Source of the DNA: Dermacentor variabilis | Taxonomy: Eukaryota; Arthropoda; Arachnida; Ixodida; Ixodidae | Direction of reading: 5' to 3' | DNA: 64,000 nucleotides | Assembly (NCBI RefSeq): GCF_050947875.1 | Contig: NC_134573.1 | Span: 66,624,315-66,688,314, forward strand | Shown here: positions 26,012 to 36,965 of the stretch, piece by piece | How positions within the stretch are numbered: position 1 is the first letter of the stretch | How the letters are laid out: every line of letters starts with the position of its first letter | Made by a program: the position numbers and the translations under genes | The notes under the pieces: model-generated | The model's database searches: none | Told to the model about the DNA's origin: nothing | What the model saw: the letters and a program-made list of their open reading frames with translations, nothing else

Positions 26012-27048
26012 GTAAGTACTTGTTTGTTTTTATCCCAGAATGTGATAATATTTTATTTGCAATGTAACATGCCGTCATTGGCTAGCTCAAGCACACATTA
26101 CGAATAAAAGACGGCAGATTGAGGACGGAGCTGCTTTTTCTTCTTAGTGTTTTCTCTTCCATTTCTGGAACGTCTAAGTTAGTATTAGGAACTAATACAG
26201 AAGCCTAGTAGTGTTATTTTAATATCCTGTGCCTTTTATATTATTTTCAATGCGTTTGGTGCGGGACCTTATGTTTAGCAGCGTGATTACTCGCGAGCCT
26301 CGCTCGCGGGTTTACTTAGGCAGTGTAGCCATGACCATATCATAGAGGGTTGTGCGGATATAACCTATGGATGATGTATCGGCTCAACCTGGTGACGTGT
26401 TCACTATACAAGTTAGCCATGCATGTCATAGGCGTCGACCGTGTGTACCGATTTTCCTGGAGCGTTGCCACCCTGTTTCCACACAACCGTCTTTGCTTAC
26501 CTATGTGGGGTAGTGCACTTGCATTAAAACCTGAAAATGTATTCTAAGGTTCAAGCAAGGAATGTTATCTTACGGAGCAACGCTGATCGGAGCAACTGAA
26601 AGTTACTCGGGGCTTTAAAGAATGATTAGCCGACAAATAAACATAGCAACAATTTTATCAGTGTACGACCCATCAGAATTTGGTTGTATGTTGTGTCGAG
26701 TCAGAACGTGGTTGGGCTCTCTCATCTCGTTGACGCTTTGCAAAGCATCAGCTCGTAAGCCAGAAGCACCATGTTCGAAGACAAACGTGCTTCTTACAGC
26801 TGTAAAAGAGGAACTGCCAAACTCTTTACATGCGAAAACAGAAGCAGCAGTATCTGCTGAGATACTAGGGGTGGTTAGATTCGACCAAATACGGTTTGTT
26901 TTCGTGCACCGGAGCGCTCATTATCTGCGCTGGGGCGGGAGTGAACGGTCGCCGAGCGAAACGAATCGATCAACACGCGTGGAGAAAACGACTCCTGGTT
27001 CCCTCAGCAGCCAGAGATATGCATATATTTAACAATGGCGGCCACAGC

Positions 27049-27106
27049 TATGGCGCTAGGTCGGTTGATGACAGCGCTATGGCGCTAGGTCGGTTGATGA
27101 CAGCGC
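27049..27106. repeat. 29-bp unit, two tandem copies
   Basis: The unit starts tatggcgctaggtcggttga and recurs exactly after 29 bases. It is minor and lies in the largest KCNQ intron. Confidence 0.95.
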
Positions 27107-27644
27107 TCAGTAATAAAACAACGCCTATTCTACGTTAAATTGCGCAACTTTGTCGTCTTAGATTAAGATCATAGCTCATCCCTGATATAGGTGCGACGGA
27201 CTGCATAACCTATATAGGGCATTGACTACTTTATGCAAATGTTTTGAGCTGTAGCGTGATTCGGGTCCAATATAAAGATTTCTCAAGCTCCACTCGCGAA
27301 AAGAGAAAAAATAAAGAAAGAAGAATTCAACATTACCTTTTATTGACTTCCCTAACGTGAATGTCGCTTTGGTTCATGCTTTGCCACCAGAATATTGGAA
27401 AATTAGGTATATCTGCAGCAACGATTTCTTTCAAAGGGTACCAAAGTGTAGTAGTCGATCAAATTACAGACCCTTTTTTGCGGCAATCCCGTGGGGGCCT
27501 CCATGTTTGATGAGGAGGTGACGCGTCCTTTGCTTGGCTCAGTTGCCTCCCTTTCCTTGGTGCTTGTAATTTATATGCATGACGCCGCTGCGGCTCAGCT
27601 AACCTTTGGTTCGTCAGATATCGTTAACCGTGACTGGGTGGTGT

Positions 27645-28741
<1,097 letters not shown>

Positions 28742-28752
28742 CCCTCCTCCCG
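28742..28752 (-). other. Polypurine tract
   Basis: The sense strand reads CGGGAGGAGGG immediately before the TG of the 3' LTR, the expected primer for plus-strand DNA synthesis. Its position fixes the 3' LTR boundary at 28741. A second purine run near 28805-28820 is not followed by TG. Confidence 0.65.
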
Positions 28753-28929
28753 AACATACACCAAGCTTTTTAAAAAAAAAACGCTGCACCTTTCCCAATC
28801 CATACGCGCGTCCCTCCCCCCTGAACACTAAAAAGAGCCATTTCTTGAAAGCGTTAAGACGTAGTTATTAAAATCAGCTAACAATCGACTACACTTCGGA
28901 AAGAACGTATGAACGAACGTAAAAATCCC

Positions 28930-29641
28930 ACAGAAACCCGGGTGAGTGATGGGCAACGACTCAAACCGTCGGCATTGCCGTTAAGCTTACCCTTCTTGTA
29001 GCGAATACCGAAGGTGTACTATTGAAGAACCAAGCTCCAGCGCAAAAGACGAGCGTTGTTCGTAGGCATGGACTGCAGCCATGTGAGGGGACAGTGGTCA
29101 GTCTCTATGGTGAACCTTGAACCAGCGATATAGCAAGCCACCTTCTGCACCACCCAGACTACGCAGGCGTATTCTTTTCTGATTTACTGTATGCGTCCTC
29201 ACGAACTGAAAGCTTTCTACAGCCGTACAGTACAGGGTGTTCGTTCTCGTCATCTCTCTTTTACAGAGCACCACCCCCATTACCCCTGTCGCTGGCATCA
29301 CACTAAAGAATGAATGGCTTAGAGTAGTCGGGCGCGTTCAACACTGGCTGACTCGTTAGTGCTTTCTTCAGCATACTAAAAGCCTTTTCTCTTGCATCAT
29401 CCCACTTTAACTTTTGTGGTTCTGATTTTCTGAGAGCATCCGTTAAAGAACTCACACTCTCGGAATACCGCGGGATATACCTTTGGTAATAACCTGCCAA
29501 GCCAAGGAATGATCTGATGTCCCGCTTGGTGCGTGGTTGCTGGAACTTGTCTATTGCGGTCAGTTTAACCTCGGAAGGCCGACGATGACCTTGCCTATTA
29601 CATGACCTCGATAAGCTACCTCCGCGCGCCCTAATTGGCAT
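28930..29641 (-). pseudogene. RT connection and RNase H of the Gmr1-like element, disrupted
   Basis: From 29641 the frame carries DIRSFLGLAGYYQRYIPRYS (RT connection), then NAPDYSKPFIL and a stop. Past that stop, in shifting frames, RNase H residues can be followed: CDAS, KEYACVVW, and IETDHCPLTW, the three acidic positions of the active site. It ends with KLNGNADGLSRC near 28960, the motif that closes gypsy RNase H. No integrase follows; instead the polypurine tract and 3' LTR begin within about 200 bases. RNase H is therefore the last pol domain. Confidence 0.8.
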
Positions 29642-30261
29642 TTGGGAGCCTTAACAGTTAAGTTGGCTGCTCGTAGACGACACAGCACGGTTCGCAGGTG
29701 TTGCATATTGTCCGCCCATGATGAAGAAAAGATTGCTATGTCATCGAGATAGAGAAGGGCAAAGTCCTTCATTCCTCGTAGCACCTGGTCCATAAGTCTA
29801 GAGAAGCAATATGGCGCATTCTTCGATCCAAAAGTCAGGACTTTCGGACGAAAGGTTCCCATCGGGGAAATAAACGCTGCAAGCCTGCTTGCCCTCTCGG
29901 TCAACGGAACCTGCCAATACCCTCTGACTAAATCGAGCGTAGAAATGAAATTAGCACTGCTCACTTTCTCAAGCCTTTCCTCGATATGCGATATTGGATA
30001 AGTCTGGGCCTTCGTGATTAAATTGAGCCTGCGGTAGTCGATACATGGCCGCGGCTCTTTCCCTGGGACCTCAACCAAGATAAGAGGTGAGGTATAATCA
30101 CTCTCTCCTGGCTAGATTACACCTAGCTCTAACATCTTGTTTATTTCAGCGGTCATGACTTCACGTTGACGAGGCGAAACGCGATAAGCTTTCGAACGGA
30201 CTGGGTCCGACAAGGTTAACTCGATATCATAAACGATCCTGGTGGTCCTGCCTGGTGTGTC
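29560..30261 (-). pseudogene. Reverse transcriptase of the Gmr1-like element, with stop and frameshift
   Basis: Conserved RT blocks appear in order: PRPCIDYRRLNLIT, STLDLVRGYWQVPL (with its catalytic Asp), FGSKNAPYCFSRLMDQVL, and the active-site LYLDDIAIFSS (YLDD). They are followed by the thumb segment (CRLRAANLTVKAPKCQLG). The region is preceded in frame by the integrase end. A TAG at 30114-30112 and a frameshift near 29600 disable it. It is a Ty3/gypsy-type RT; it would copy the element RNA into DNA. Confidence 0.92.
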
Positions 30262-30639
30262 TCAAAATACGTCTTTAAATTCAAACACGAGTTCCGTCAG
30301 TTCGGCCCTCTGATTGGGATTCAACTCCGCCTGTTCTACTAACTTGTCAATGGCCTCGTGAATGTCTTTTGCCTCCGTCACTGCTGTTAACTCCGGAAAG
30401 TCGATGGGCATCTCCTCAGGTTGGTTAAGAGACATGTTCACAATGGCCTCCCTCTGCCGGTAGGGTTTAAGTAAATTGCTATGGTACATTTGTGGTGTCC
30501 TCCGTTTTCCCGGTACCGTGATTACGTAGTTTGTTTCAGATAACTTCTTAATTATGTCAACCGGTCCTTCCCATTGAACCTCTAGCTTGTTTTTCAATGG
30601 GGGTTTTAGGATCATTACCGTTTCCACAACTTCAAAGTG
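30262..30639 (-). pseudogene. Integrase C-terminal GPY/F-like module joined to the RT upstream region
   Basis: This frame carries LEVQWEGPVDIIKKLSETNY and YHSNLLKPYRQR, the GPY/F-type end of gypsy integrases. Without interruption it continues into NPNQRAELTELVFEFKDVF, the segment that in gypsy pol polyproteins lies just ahead of RT. It then meets a TGA (30264-30262). The same frame reads on through RT, with a second stop (TAG) at 30114-30112. This continuity is the key evidence that integrase is really upstream of RT in one polyprotein. Confidence 0.85.
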
Positions 30640-31534
30640 TCACGTGCGAGTCATCCTGTCATAGTAATGCTTAGCATTGCTTTGTGTCTTACGCATTTCC
30701 TGCCCTGCTAATTCCTGAGAAGTGTGCAGACGGTCCAAGAGCTCTACCACGTATGCCACAGCCGAAGGATTGTTGGCCGGCCTTCCCAAGCTTCTCGAAC
30801 AATGCGGAGAGGGGAGCGAAGGCAGCGTCTGTAAAAGAGCTCTGAAGGTGAAAAACCTGTTGATTCGTGCGGCGCAGTTCGAAACGCGAACATCGCTGCA
30901 GTCAAGCAACTCTCCCAATCGGCTTTGTGCTCATAACAAAGGGCTCGCAAAAGCCGTTTCATGACTGAGTGGACTTTCTCTACAGCGTTTGACTGCAGGT
31001 GGTACACTGAGCTATGAATGATTTTCATATCGCACCTTTCCAGAAACGTTGAGGCCAGTGCACTCGTAAAGACGGATCCTTGATCTGACTGGATTTCTGG
31101 GAGAAACCCTACTCGCGCGAAGATAGACAAAAGCGCGTTGACGATCTCCACCGAGCTTATTTCTTTGAGAGACACTGCCTCGGGAAATTTCGTTGCGGGG
31201 CATAGTGCAGTAAGAATGTGTCGATAGCCAGACTACGTTGCAGTAAATGGTCCCACTGTGTCTATTATGAGCCTGCGAAATGGCTCCGTGATAATGGAAA
31301 CAAGTCTCATTGGCGCTTTAGCCTTTAGTCTCCGGGCTTGCCTATGCGTTGACATGTGTCGCAGCTTCTTGCGAATGCATCTACTTCTCGAATGCAGCTG
31401 GGCCAGTAAAATTCCTGCAATAAGCGGTCCTTTGTTTTGCGAATGCCGAGATGCCCTGTCCAAAAGCCCCCGTGAACCAGGTGCAGGAGCTGCTCACGAT
31501 AGGGATGCGGCACCACGAGTTGGTCGAATTGCAC
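30640..31534 (-). pseudogene. Integrase of the Gmr1-like element, frameshifted
   Basis: The N-terminal zinc-binding (HHCC) module is seen as LVHGGFWTGHLGIRKT, later SCDTCQR (31534 to about 31345). After a frame change the DDE core follows. The first Asp is in RLIIDTVGPF (codon 31262-31260), the second in IQSDQGSVFTS (31085-31083), and the Glu in NAVEKVHSVMKR (30980-30978). Integrase inserts the cDNA into the host genome. The spacing between the second Asp and the Glu is 34 residues, one short of the usual 35. Another frame change near 30790 leads into the C-terminal part. The motif style (GHLG..KT..RL...FYWP) is Ty3/gypsy, not copia. Confidence 0.88.
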
Positions 31535-31559
31535 TCCCTTTCGACTGGTGCATTTTCTA

Positions 31560-31989
31560 GAGGACGCCTGTCCTTTTGAGGAACTTCACGTTCTGTTTGG
31601 TCACACATTATTTAGCGTCCGGCCTTGGGTTACGCAGGGTGGAATCTTTTTCCTGCTCTGCAGTCAATGTGGCATGGCTTACATTCAATAATTTTTCTCT
31701 GCATTCTGCCTCGCGAGACATTTCAGGCTCCGCTGCTTTCCTGACTTCTTCATTAGCTGAAGTACTTTCAGCATCATCCCCTATAGGGCTGTCCTGTTCG
31801 GTACTGGTTGACGAATCCTCTGTCAAACCTGTTTCCTCCACCACTGGACACTCATACACTGCCTTGGCCGCGAGCTCCCTTGCCTTGGAACGAGTTCAGG
31901 CTTGCACTATCCCTTCACTAAACCCGATCTCCCTGCGTCGCAGCAAATCCTCAGATTTTTATAAAACAAATATGGATACTGAGGCGGGA
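31560..31989 (-). other. Linker between protease and integrase of the Gmr1-like element
   Basis: Here the sense strand encodes an acidic, Ser/Glu-rich stretch (31859-31608) with no recognised fold. RT motifs, expected at this place in ordinary gypsy elements, are absent. This supports the unusual pol order. Confidence 0.5.
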
Positions 31990-32284
31990 GATGTGCCGAG
32001 AAGGCAGCTTCAGTGTCCAGTACTCAAAAAGGGCCTTCGATACGAATCTTGGCCACAGGGAGACAAACACTGGAGGTTTCCACGGCTTGCCTTATCCAAG
32101 CACATTCTCCCGTGAACTGGCCACCCTTCACGTACGACGGGTGCACCACGTCCATTGTGGCTGCCGAGTCGCGAAGCACTCTACACGGTTTGCAGTTTAC
32201 CACGAGGTTTCGAATATACGGTTCTAGCAATTTCAGATTTTCTTCGTTAATAGTTAGAGACATCAACACAAGTTTCGGATTTTT
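31990..32284 (-). pseudogene. Aspartic protease region of the Gmr1-like element
   Basis: Downstream of the zinc knuckle the frame carries CRVLRDSAATMDVVHPSYV. Its Asp-Ser-Ala triplet (about 32162-32170) fits the retropepsin active site (D-S/T-A/G). A second conserved feature, VCLPVAKIRIEGPF, follows before an in-frame TGA at 32024-32026. Retropepsins cut Gag and Pol polyproteins. The region is short and interrupted, so it is called a remnant. Position between gag and integrase supports the call. Confidence 0.65.
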
Positions 32285-32326
32285 GCATCCCACGGAGATG
32301 TGCCCTGTTTGCTGGCAGTTGTAGCA
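32285..32326 (-). other. CCHC zinc knuckle of gag
   Basis: Fourteen residues, CYNCQQTGHISVGC, match the CX2CX4HX4C nucleocapsid knuckle that binds RNA. All four metal ligands are present. It sits between the capsid-like region and the protease in the element's sense direction. Confidence 0.9.
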
Positions 32327-32469
32327 AACTATTGGTTTCTTGGCCTCGAAAGCTTTTTTTGTCTTTCTGGCGTCTTTTCGGGCGACTCCTCCCTTCCCTA
32401 GCTGTTCTCGTAACTACTTTTCACCGAATCTGATCTTTCCTTCGATTTATACTGATTCGATTTGGACGA

Positions 32470-33389
32470 TCACTCTGGCTTGTCGGGTCTGTATTTATTC
32501 ACCTCCTTCTTAGGAGCTTCGTTGCCTTCGGACACCCGGCGAGCTACGTACTCCTCAGCGAGATTTGCCGCTCTCGTGATAGTGTCTACGCCTGGTCTAT
32601 CCTGAACCCAATACTTGATGTTTACTGGCAGCCGGCGGTAGAACTGTTTTGAAGCAACGCACTGCATCGTCTTTTCGACATCGCCGAGTGCACCCTCTTC
32701 TCTGAGCCATTCCTTCAGGTTTATCTCCAAGGTGTATGCAAAATCTAAGTATGACTCACTTTTGGTTTTCTCTACTTCCCTGAATTTTCCCCTGAATGCT
32801 TCTACTGATAATCTATACTTTTTAAGCAGATTCGCTTTGACTTCATCGAAGTCTCACCTTCTTTCTCCATGCGGGCGATGATATCCGCTACCTCACGTGG
32901 CAGTAACGTAAGGAAGGGTTGCGGCCACGTGTTTCTCGCGAATTTTGCCTTTTCACACGTGCGCTCAAACTGTACCAGAAAAAGACCTATGTCCCTTGCT
33001 ACTGCGTAGGGTGCCATCAAGTCTGTCATTCTGCGCTCGCTTTCGCGTGCCTCTGTGCTAGGTCTTCCAGTATTTTGAGCTTTGAGGAGCTCAATTTCTA
33101 GGCGCTTCATTTCGAGGTCGCGCTCTTGTTTTGCCTCACGTGCTGCCCGCTCGCGCTCTGCTGCTTCCTCTAGGCGCCTACGCTCCTCTTTTTCATCTTT
33201 CTCTAGGCGCCTACGCTCTTCCTCTTTCTCTGCGATGCTCTCTAGGCATTCTTCCAGTTCATCGTCGTCTGCCCCGATCGCTTCGATCGCCTCTATGATT
33301 TCCGGCTTTCTCTTTGATTGGGCAATTTGGAGGCCGAACTGTTTGGCCAAGCTCAACAATTCCGGCTTCTTTAGTGCCTTCAAGTTCAT
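32470..33389 (-). pseudogene. gag: Gag of the Gmr1-like element, frameshifted, with SCAN-like capsid segment
   Basis: The 5' part (33389 to about 32855) encodes a protein starting MNLKALKKPELLSLAKQFGL, resembling a SAP-like N-terminal helix pair. A strongly charged Glu/Arg-rich coiled coil of about 60 residues (EERRRLE repeats) follows, and then a capsid-like part with FLVQFERTCEKAKF. Near 32853 the frame changes. The continuation (to 32470) carries VKANLLKKYRLSVEAFRGKF and LDFAYTLEINLKEWL, a pattern like the SCAN domain and gypsy capsid C-terminal domains. Gag would form the particle shell. The frameshift makes this a pseudogene. I am confident it is gag because the CCHC knuckle and protease follow directly. 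Confidence 0.8.
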
Positions 33390-33645
33390 GGCTGCACTTA
33401 GTGCTGCTAACTCTTCACTCTATAACAACCTTGACGTACTCAAAACTTCCGTCAACGGTTAAAGAAAAATCACTGCACTGTACTTTCCAAAATATACGTA
33501 AAGCCAGGTGATATCTTGGTGAAGAAAGGCCGTGCACTCACCATATGCAGTCATGAATCCAGTCACTTTCGTTTCGAGCTTTGTCGCCAGGACGAAGAGG
33601 CTACGATCTCGTAATTGTCCTCCAAGTTGGGGTCTCCTGGGTTGC

Positions 33646-33663
33646 GTATCCCAATCGCTGCCA
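33646..33663 (-). other. Candidate primer-binding site
   Basis: About ten bases inside the 5' LTR the sense strand reads TGGCAGCGATTGGGAT. The TGG start is expected for pairing with the CCA end of a tRNA. I did not identify which tRNA matches. Confidence 0.5.
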
Positions 33664-34145
33664 GTCAGTTTTTTGCGTACTCCAGGGTAGCGTATCGTGC
33701 TGCTGCCGAGTTGTAGCGGCGCCTCCCTATCGAAGCTCGACCGACGTTACTATGGTGTAGCGTGGCGTTGTCGGCGGGCTGTAGGCATCCGGTAGACCAC
33801 GGCGACCAAGCAAGGGCGAGATGATTTCCAGTGCGAAACTTGCACGGTTTATTCAAAGGCTGATGAAATACAAAGAGAAGACAATGAAGTGATCAAAAGT
33901 ACGTTTCGGAACCTCTTAATAGGCTCTCTACAATCGCGGCAGGGATCTTGCTTCCGTCGAAGTCACGTGACCGGCACAGAAAGAGGGCCGCTCCTCATCT
34001 GGTTATACCAAGTCTGCTGCAAGGAGGGGGCCGTCCCGCCTCCTGGAACTGTAGACGCTTGTCCGTCTCTTTTGCACGTTGCTGGTTCGTGGAGGTTCTC
34101 GTGTAGACTTTGGCCGTTCGAGGAAAGGGTCCCTCTAAAGTCGCG

Positions 34146-34233
<88 letters not shown>

Positions 34234-34234
34234 A
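34146..34234. repeat. (CA)n microsatellite inside the 5' LTR
   Basis: About 85 bases of AC/CA at the same LTR position as the array at 28084-28282, but less than half as long. It is preceded by about 35 bases (near 34112-34147) absent from the other LTR. Confidence 0.97.
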
Positions 34235-34311
34235 AAGAGGCCTGTAAACAAAACACTGCGGGGCTTCCGCCAGACCGTCAAACATTCGAAATGGTCATGG
34301 CGAATTAGGCA

Positions 34312-34496
34312 GTCACGCTTTATGTCGACGAGACAAGGTGTGTGAAGGTCGGGTGAGAGAAATCCCTCTCTGCACGTGGTGCGGGACGCCAACCGTAGCA
34401 GGAACGGTCACGCCTCATTTCGACGAGGCAAGGTGAGTGAAGGTCGGGTGAGGAAAATCCTTTTCTGCACTTGGTGCCAGACGCCAACCGTAATAG
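34312..34496 (-). repeat. 95-bp tandem duplication in the truncated LTR
   Basis: Two copies of a segment starting gtcacgc at 34312 and 34407 are clearly similar, differing at scattered sites. The other LTR has a single copy (about 28361-28450). The duplication therefore arose in this LTR or its lineage. Confidence 0.85.
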
Positions 34497-36715
34497 TGGA
34501 CGACAAGAAGCTTTGGCCACAGCTTCAGAGGGAATGTAAGAGCTGATTACGCCTTGTGCAAAATGCTGGTTGTACTACAAGCGCGGCTATAAATCTATTC
34601 CAAGCTATACAAAATTTTCTCTTATCAATAGATATGGTGAGTATGTCTTGCTCTTGTTTCTTTACTTGGTAAACACTTTAAAGACGCGGATTGTCCTATT
34701 TGAGACCAAGTGACGTTATTCGGTGTGGTCACCACCTGATTGTTTATATTTTGCCCAATGGCTCCCAGATGTGCTCAGTTGCGAAACATTTGTTCTTGTG
34801 CTTGAGGCGTGGATATGTTGTACTTGGAAATAGCCTTTTTTGCAAATACGTGTTGTCGATATAGTCACTCGCTTATCCTCTGTAGACAACCAGGAAACGT
34901 TGAGCTTCGAACATTCTCGTGTAGTCAGTGTAGCCACCATCACCCATGCTTCGGCACATTGATTCAAGTATGCACCCGTCCATTTATTCTTGATACGAGA
35001 ATGACAGAGTGGGTTTAAGTTTAAGGGTACGTTGCGGTAAATGTGTGTAAATAACTTGCGAGAAAATTAGTATGCGAGGAAGCAGCACTACTCCCGCTGT
35101 CAATGTATATTGAGCGGTACTCACTCTTGCCGACGCTCCGTAGTTGAAATCTTGTCTTCGGAGGTTGGTGATAGAGCGCTGGCGGGCGAGTACAGTTTTT
35201 TATTTCATCCTGGAGGACAGCCGTGCACAGTGAAGGGCCTGCAACACAAGTCATTCTTATTTAGAAGCGGTTCATTCAACTTGGTTACGCAGATTCATTC
35301 CATTCGTTAATATGCCAATCGCTACTCTTGTAGCCAACTACTGCACACATCTCCCCCCCCCCCGCCCCACGCACACACACCGTTCCACATTTTGCAGCAG
35401 GAATGGAGCGCAGTGCTGTTGTGGACACCCAGTTGCATTTCGGACAGTTTATGACAGAAGGGCCGACGCGGTAGTAGTTTCGTATTCGTGCGCTTTCGCT
35501 GAGGCAACGCGCGGCGTGGCCCCGAAAGCGTCATTTCGTTCCACTAGAAGAAACTGCTTCGCGAAAAGGGCCTATACTGCTAAATTATTCCATCAGATCT
35601 CTATTCTGATTCATGCAACAAAACTGGGTCGACAAATAGCATACGAAAAGCGGAGCGAGCTTCATTTTCTTGAATTGTTGTGCCAAAAACTCTGCGTCGA
35701 CACTTTTATTTGAAGTCAGTAATTTAAAATTTTTCACATTTCTGCCTTTTCGGTCCACGAAATGTTCACGAGACTCGTTAGCTTGAGTCACTCAGACTTG
35801 TTTTTTTTTTCGAAGTGCAACGTAGTCTGGCTTTGCCGATAGACGAATAATTAGACCGGGCGAGACGCCGTCATAATATGAGATGTCACGGCGTTTTCAT
35901 GCAGGAAGTTCATGACATCGCCGCCATCCAGCCTCCGAGGCGAATCCTTGTTCCTTTTCGTCGTTCCTTGTTTCCGCCAAGCGATATTTATGATCCACTC
36001 AGCAATATGAACCGACTAGCCCTGCAACATGTACTTCAGGATTATGGTCTTTGCGCCTCGGACACGTTAGCTTTGATTACGTTAGTTTAGCGCAAAAAGC
36101 GCCCGGGTGGCGCGGCGTATTCTCATAGCGATTGCAGGGGCATCGAGCGTCACCGGCGGCCTTTCAGCCAGTCGCGTTCAACCGCGGTTGCTAAGGCGCT
36201 GTGCCTTCTAGATTTTCAATACATGGGACCCGGCCTCCACTACGGTACCTACTGCGCCCACGGAAACTTCCGTGGTGTTATTTCTAAGGCAGATCGCCGT
36301 AAGGCGCCAGAAAGTATGATGAGGCACGACTGAATTGGCACGAGCGCCTCAGATGCGAGAGAGTCTGTCTTGCACAGCGATTAACAAATGGAGAGTGAAC
36401 GCCTGCTGCTTCACCTGTTTCACCGTGCCGGCAGCCAGCGTCCGAGCGTAAACTCGATACAACTCCGCCATGCCGGCCCGCCTAAGAACAGGCGCATACA
36501 ACACGCGCTATGAAATTTCTCCTCTGTAGTGTCAAGGGAGAGTCAGATATTCAAGGAAAAAAAATCCCCCACGTTTCCTCTCTCGCACCCGCTCTTAATC
36601 GCGCATGCGCACGAACGCCCGGCGCCTGCAGAAGTGCCACGCCCCGCTATACTTACGTCGCCCCCCGGAGCCTCTTTTTCGTGTGCGAGATTGAGCCAAG
36701 ATCGCCGGCTCACCG
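34497..36715 (+). other. Intronic DNA right of the LTR element
   Basis: No gene is recognised. A C-rich run followed by CA (35347-35380) and GC-rich patches (36080-36300 and 36590-36720) stand out from the AT-rich background. Confidence 0.45.
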
Positions 36716-36831
36716 TCGCACGCTTTCACTCGCACATGCAGCATACGGCGCGCGGCGAAGATTTTATCGCCCGTGAACTTTATACGAAACCTTACGGCGA
36801 CAGCGACGCCAATGGTAGAAATGCGCCTGGA
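36716..36831 (+). repeat. Dispersed repeat, copy 1, just upstream of the last KCNQ exon
   Basis: It aligns with 61139-61248: both read 'tcgcacgctttca', 'gcacat.cagc.ta.ggcgcgcg', 'ctttatacg' and 'gtagaaatgcgc.tgga' in the same order. No element boundaries are visible. It lies 134 bases ahead of the KCNQ acceptor. Confidence 0.65.
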
Positions 36832-36965
36832 TAGTCATTGCTATAATAATAACAACGAAAGACGACGTGAAGCCGCTAGCTTCATTTCTTCAGTGCCGTT
36901 GTTTTGGGTGAACGAGTGCGGTGTGTTGCTCTCACCGAGCACGCGTTTCGCCACCCCTACCGCAG

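Larger units (their letters stand above)
33674..34496 (-). repeat. 5' LTR of the Gmr1-like element (truncated at its outer end)
   Basis: It is homologous to 27645-28450 with scattered substitutions, about 13 in the first ~205 aligned bases by eye, so the insertion is not recent. The similarity stops abruptly at 34496. The outer ~290 bases found in the 3' LTR are missing. It has a shorter CA array (34146-34234) and a 95-bp tandem duplication (units at 34312 and 34407) absent from the other LTR. Confidence 0.85.

Noticed and set aside
26622..27138. 136-codon frame in the large KCNQ intron
   Set aside because: No recognised domain, no splice logic, and it includes a 29-bp tandem duplication at its end; probably chance.
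28930..31534. Copia-type element, suggested by IN-before-RT order
   Set aside because: Integrase (GHLG..KT...FYWP, GPY/F-like end), the CCHC knuckle context and RT blocks are of Ty3/gypsy type, so order alone does not make it copia.
33963..34392. Similar repeat-peptide frames at the second LTR
   Set aside because: They are the same artefact of the shorter CA array.
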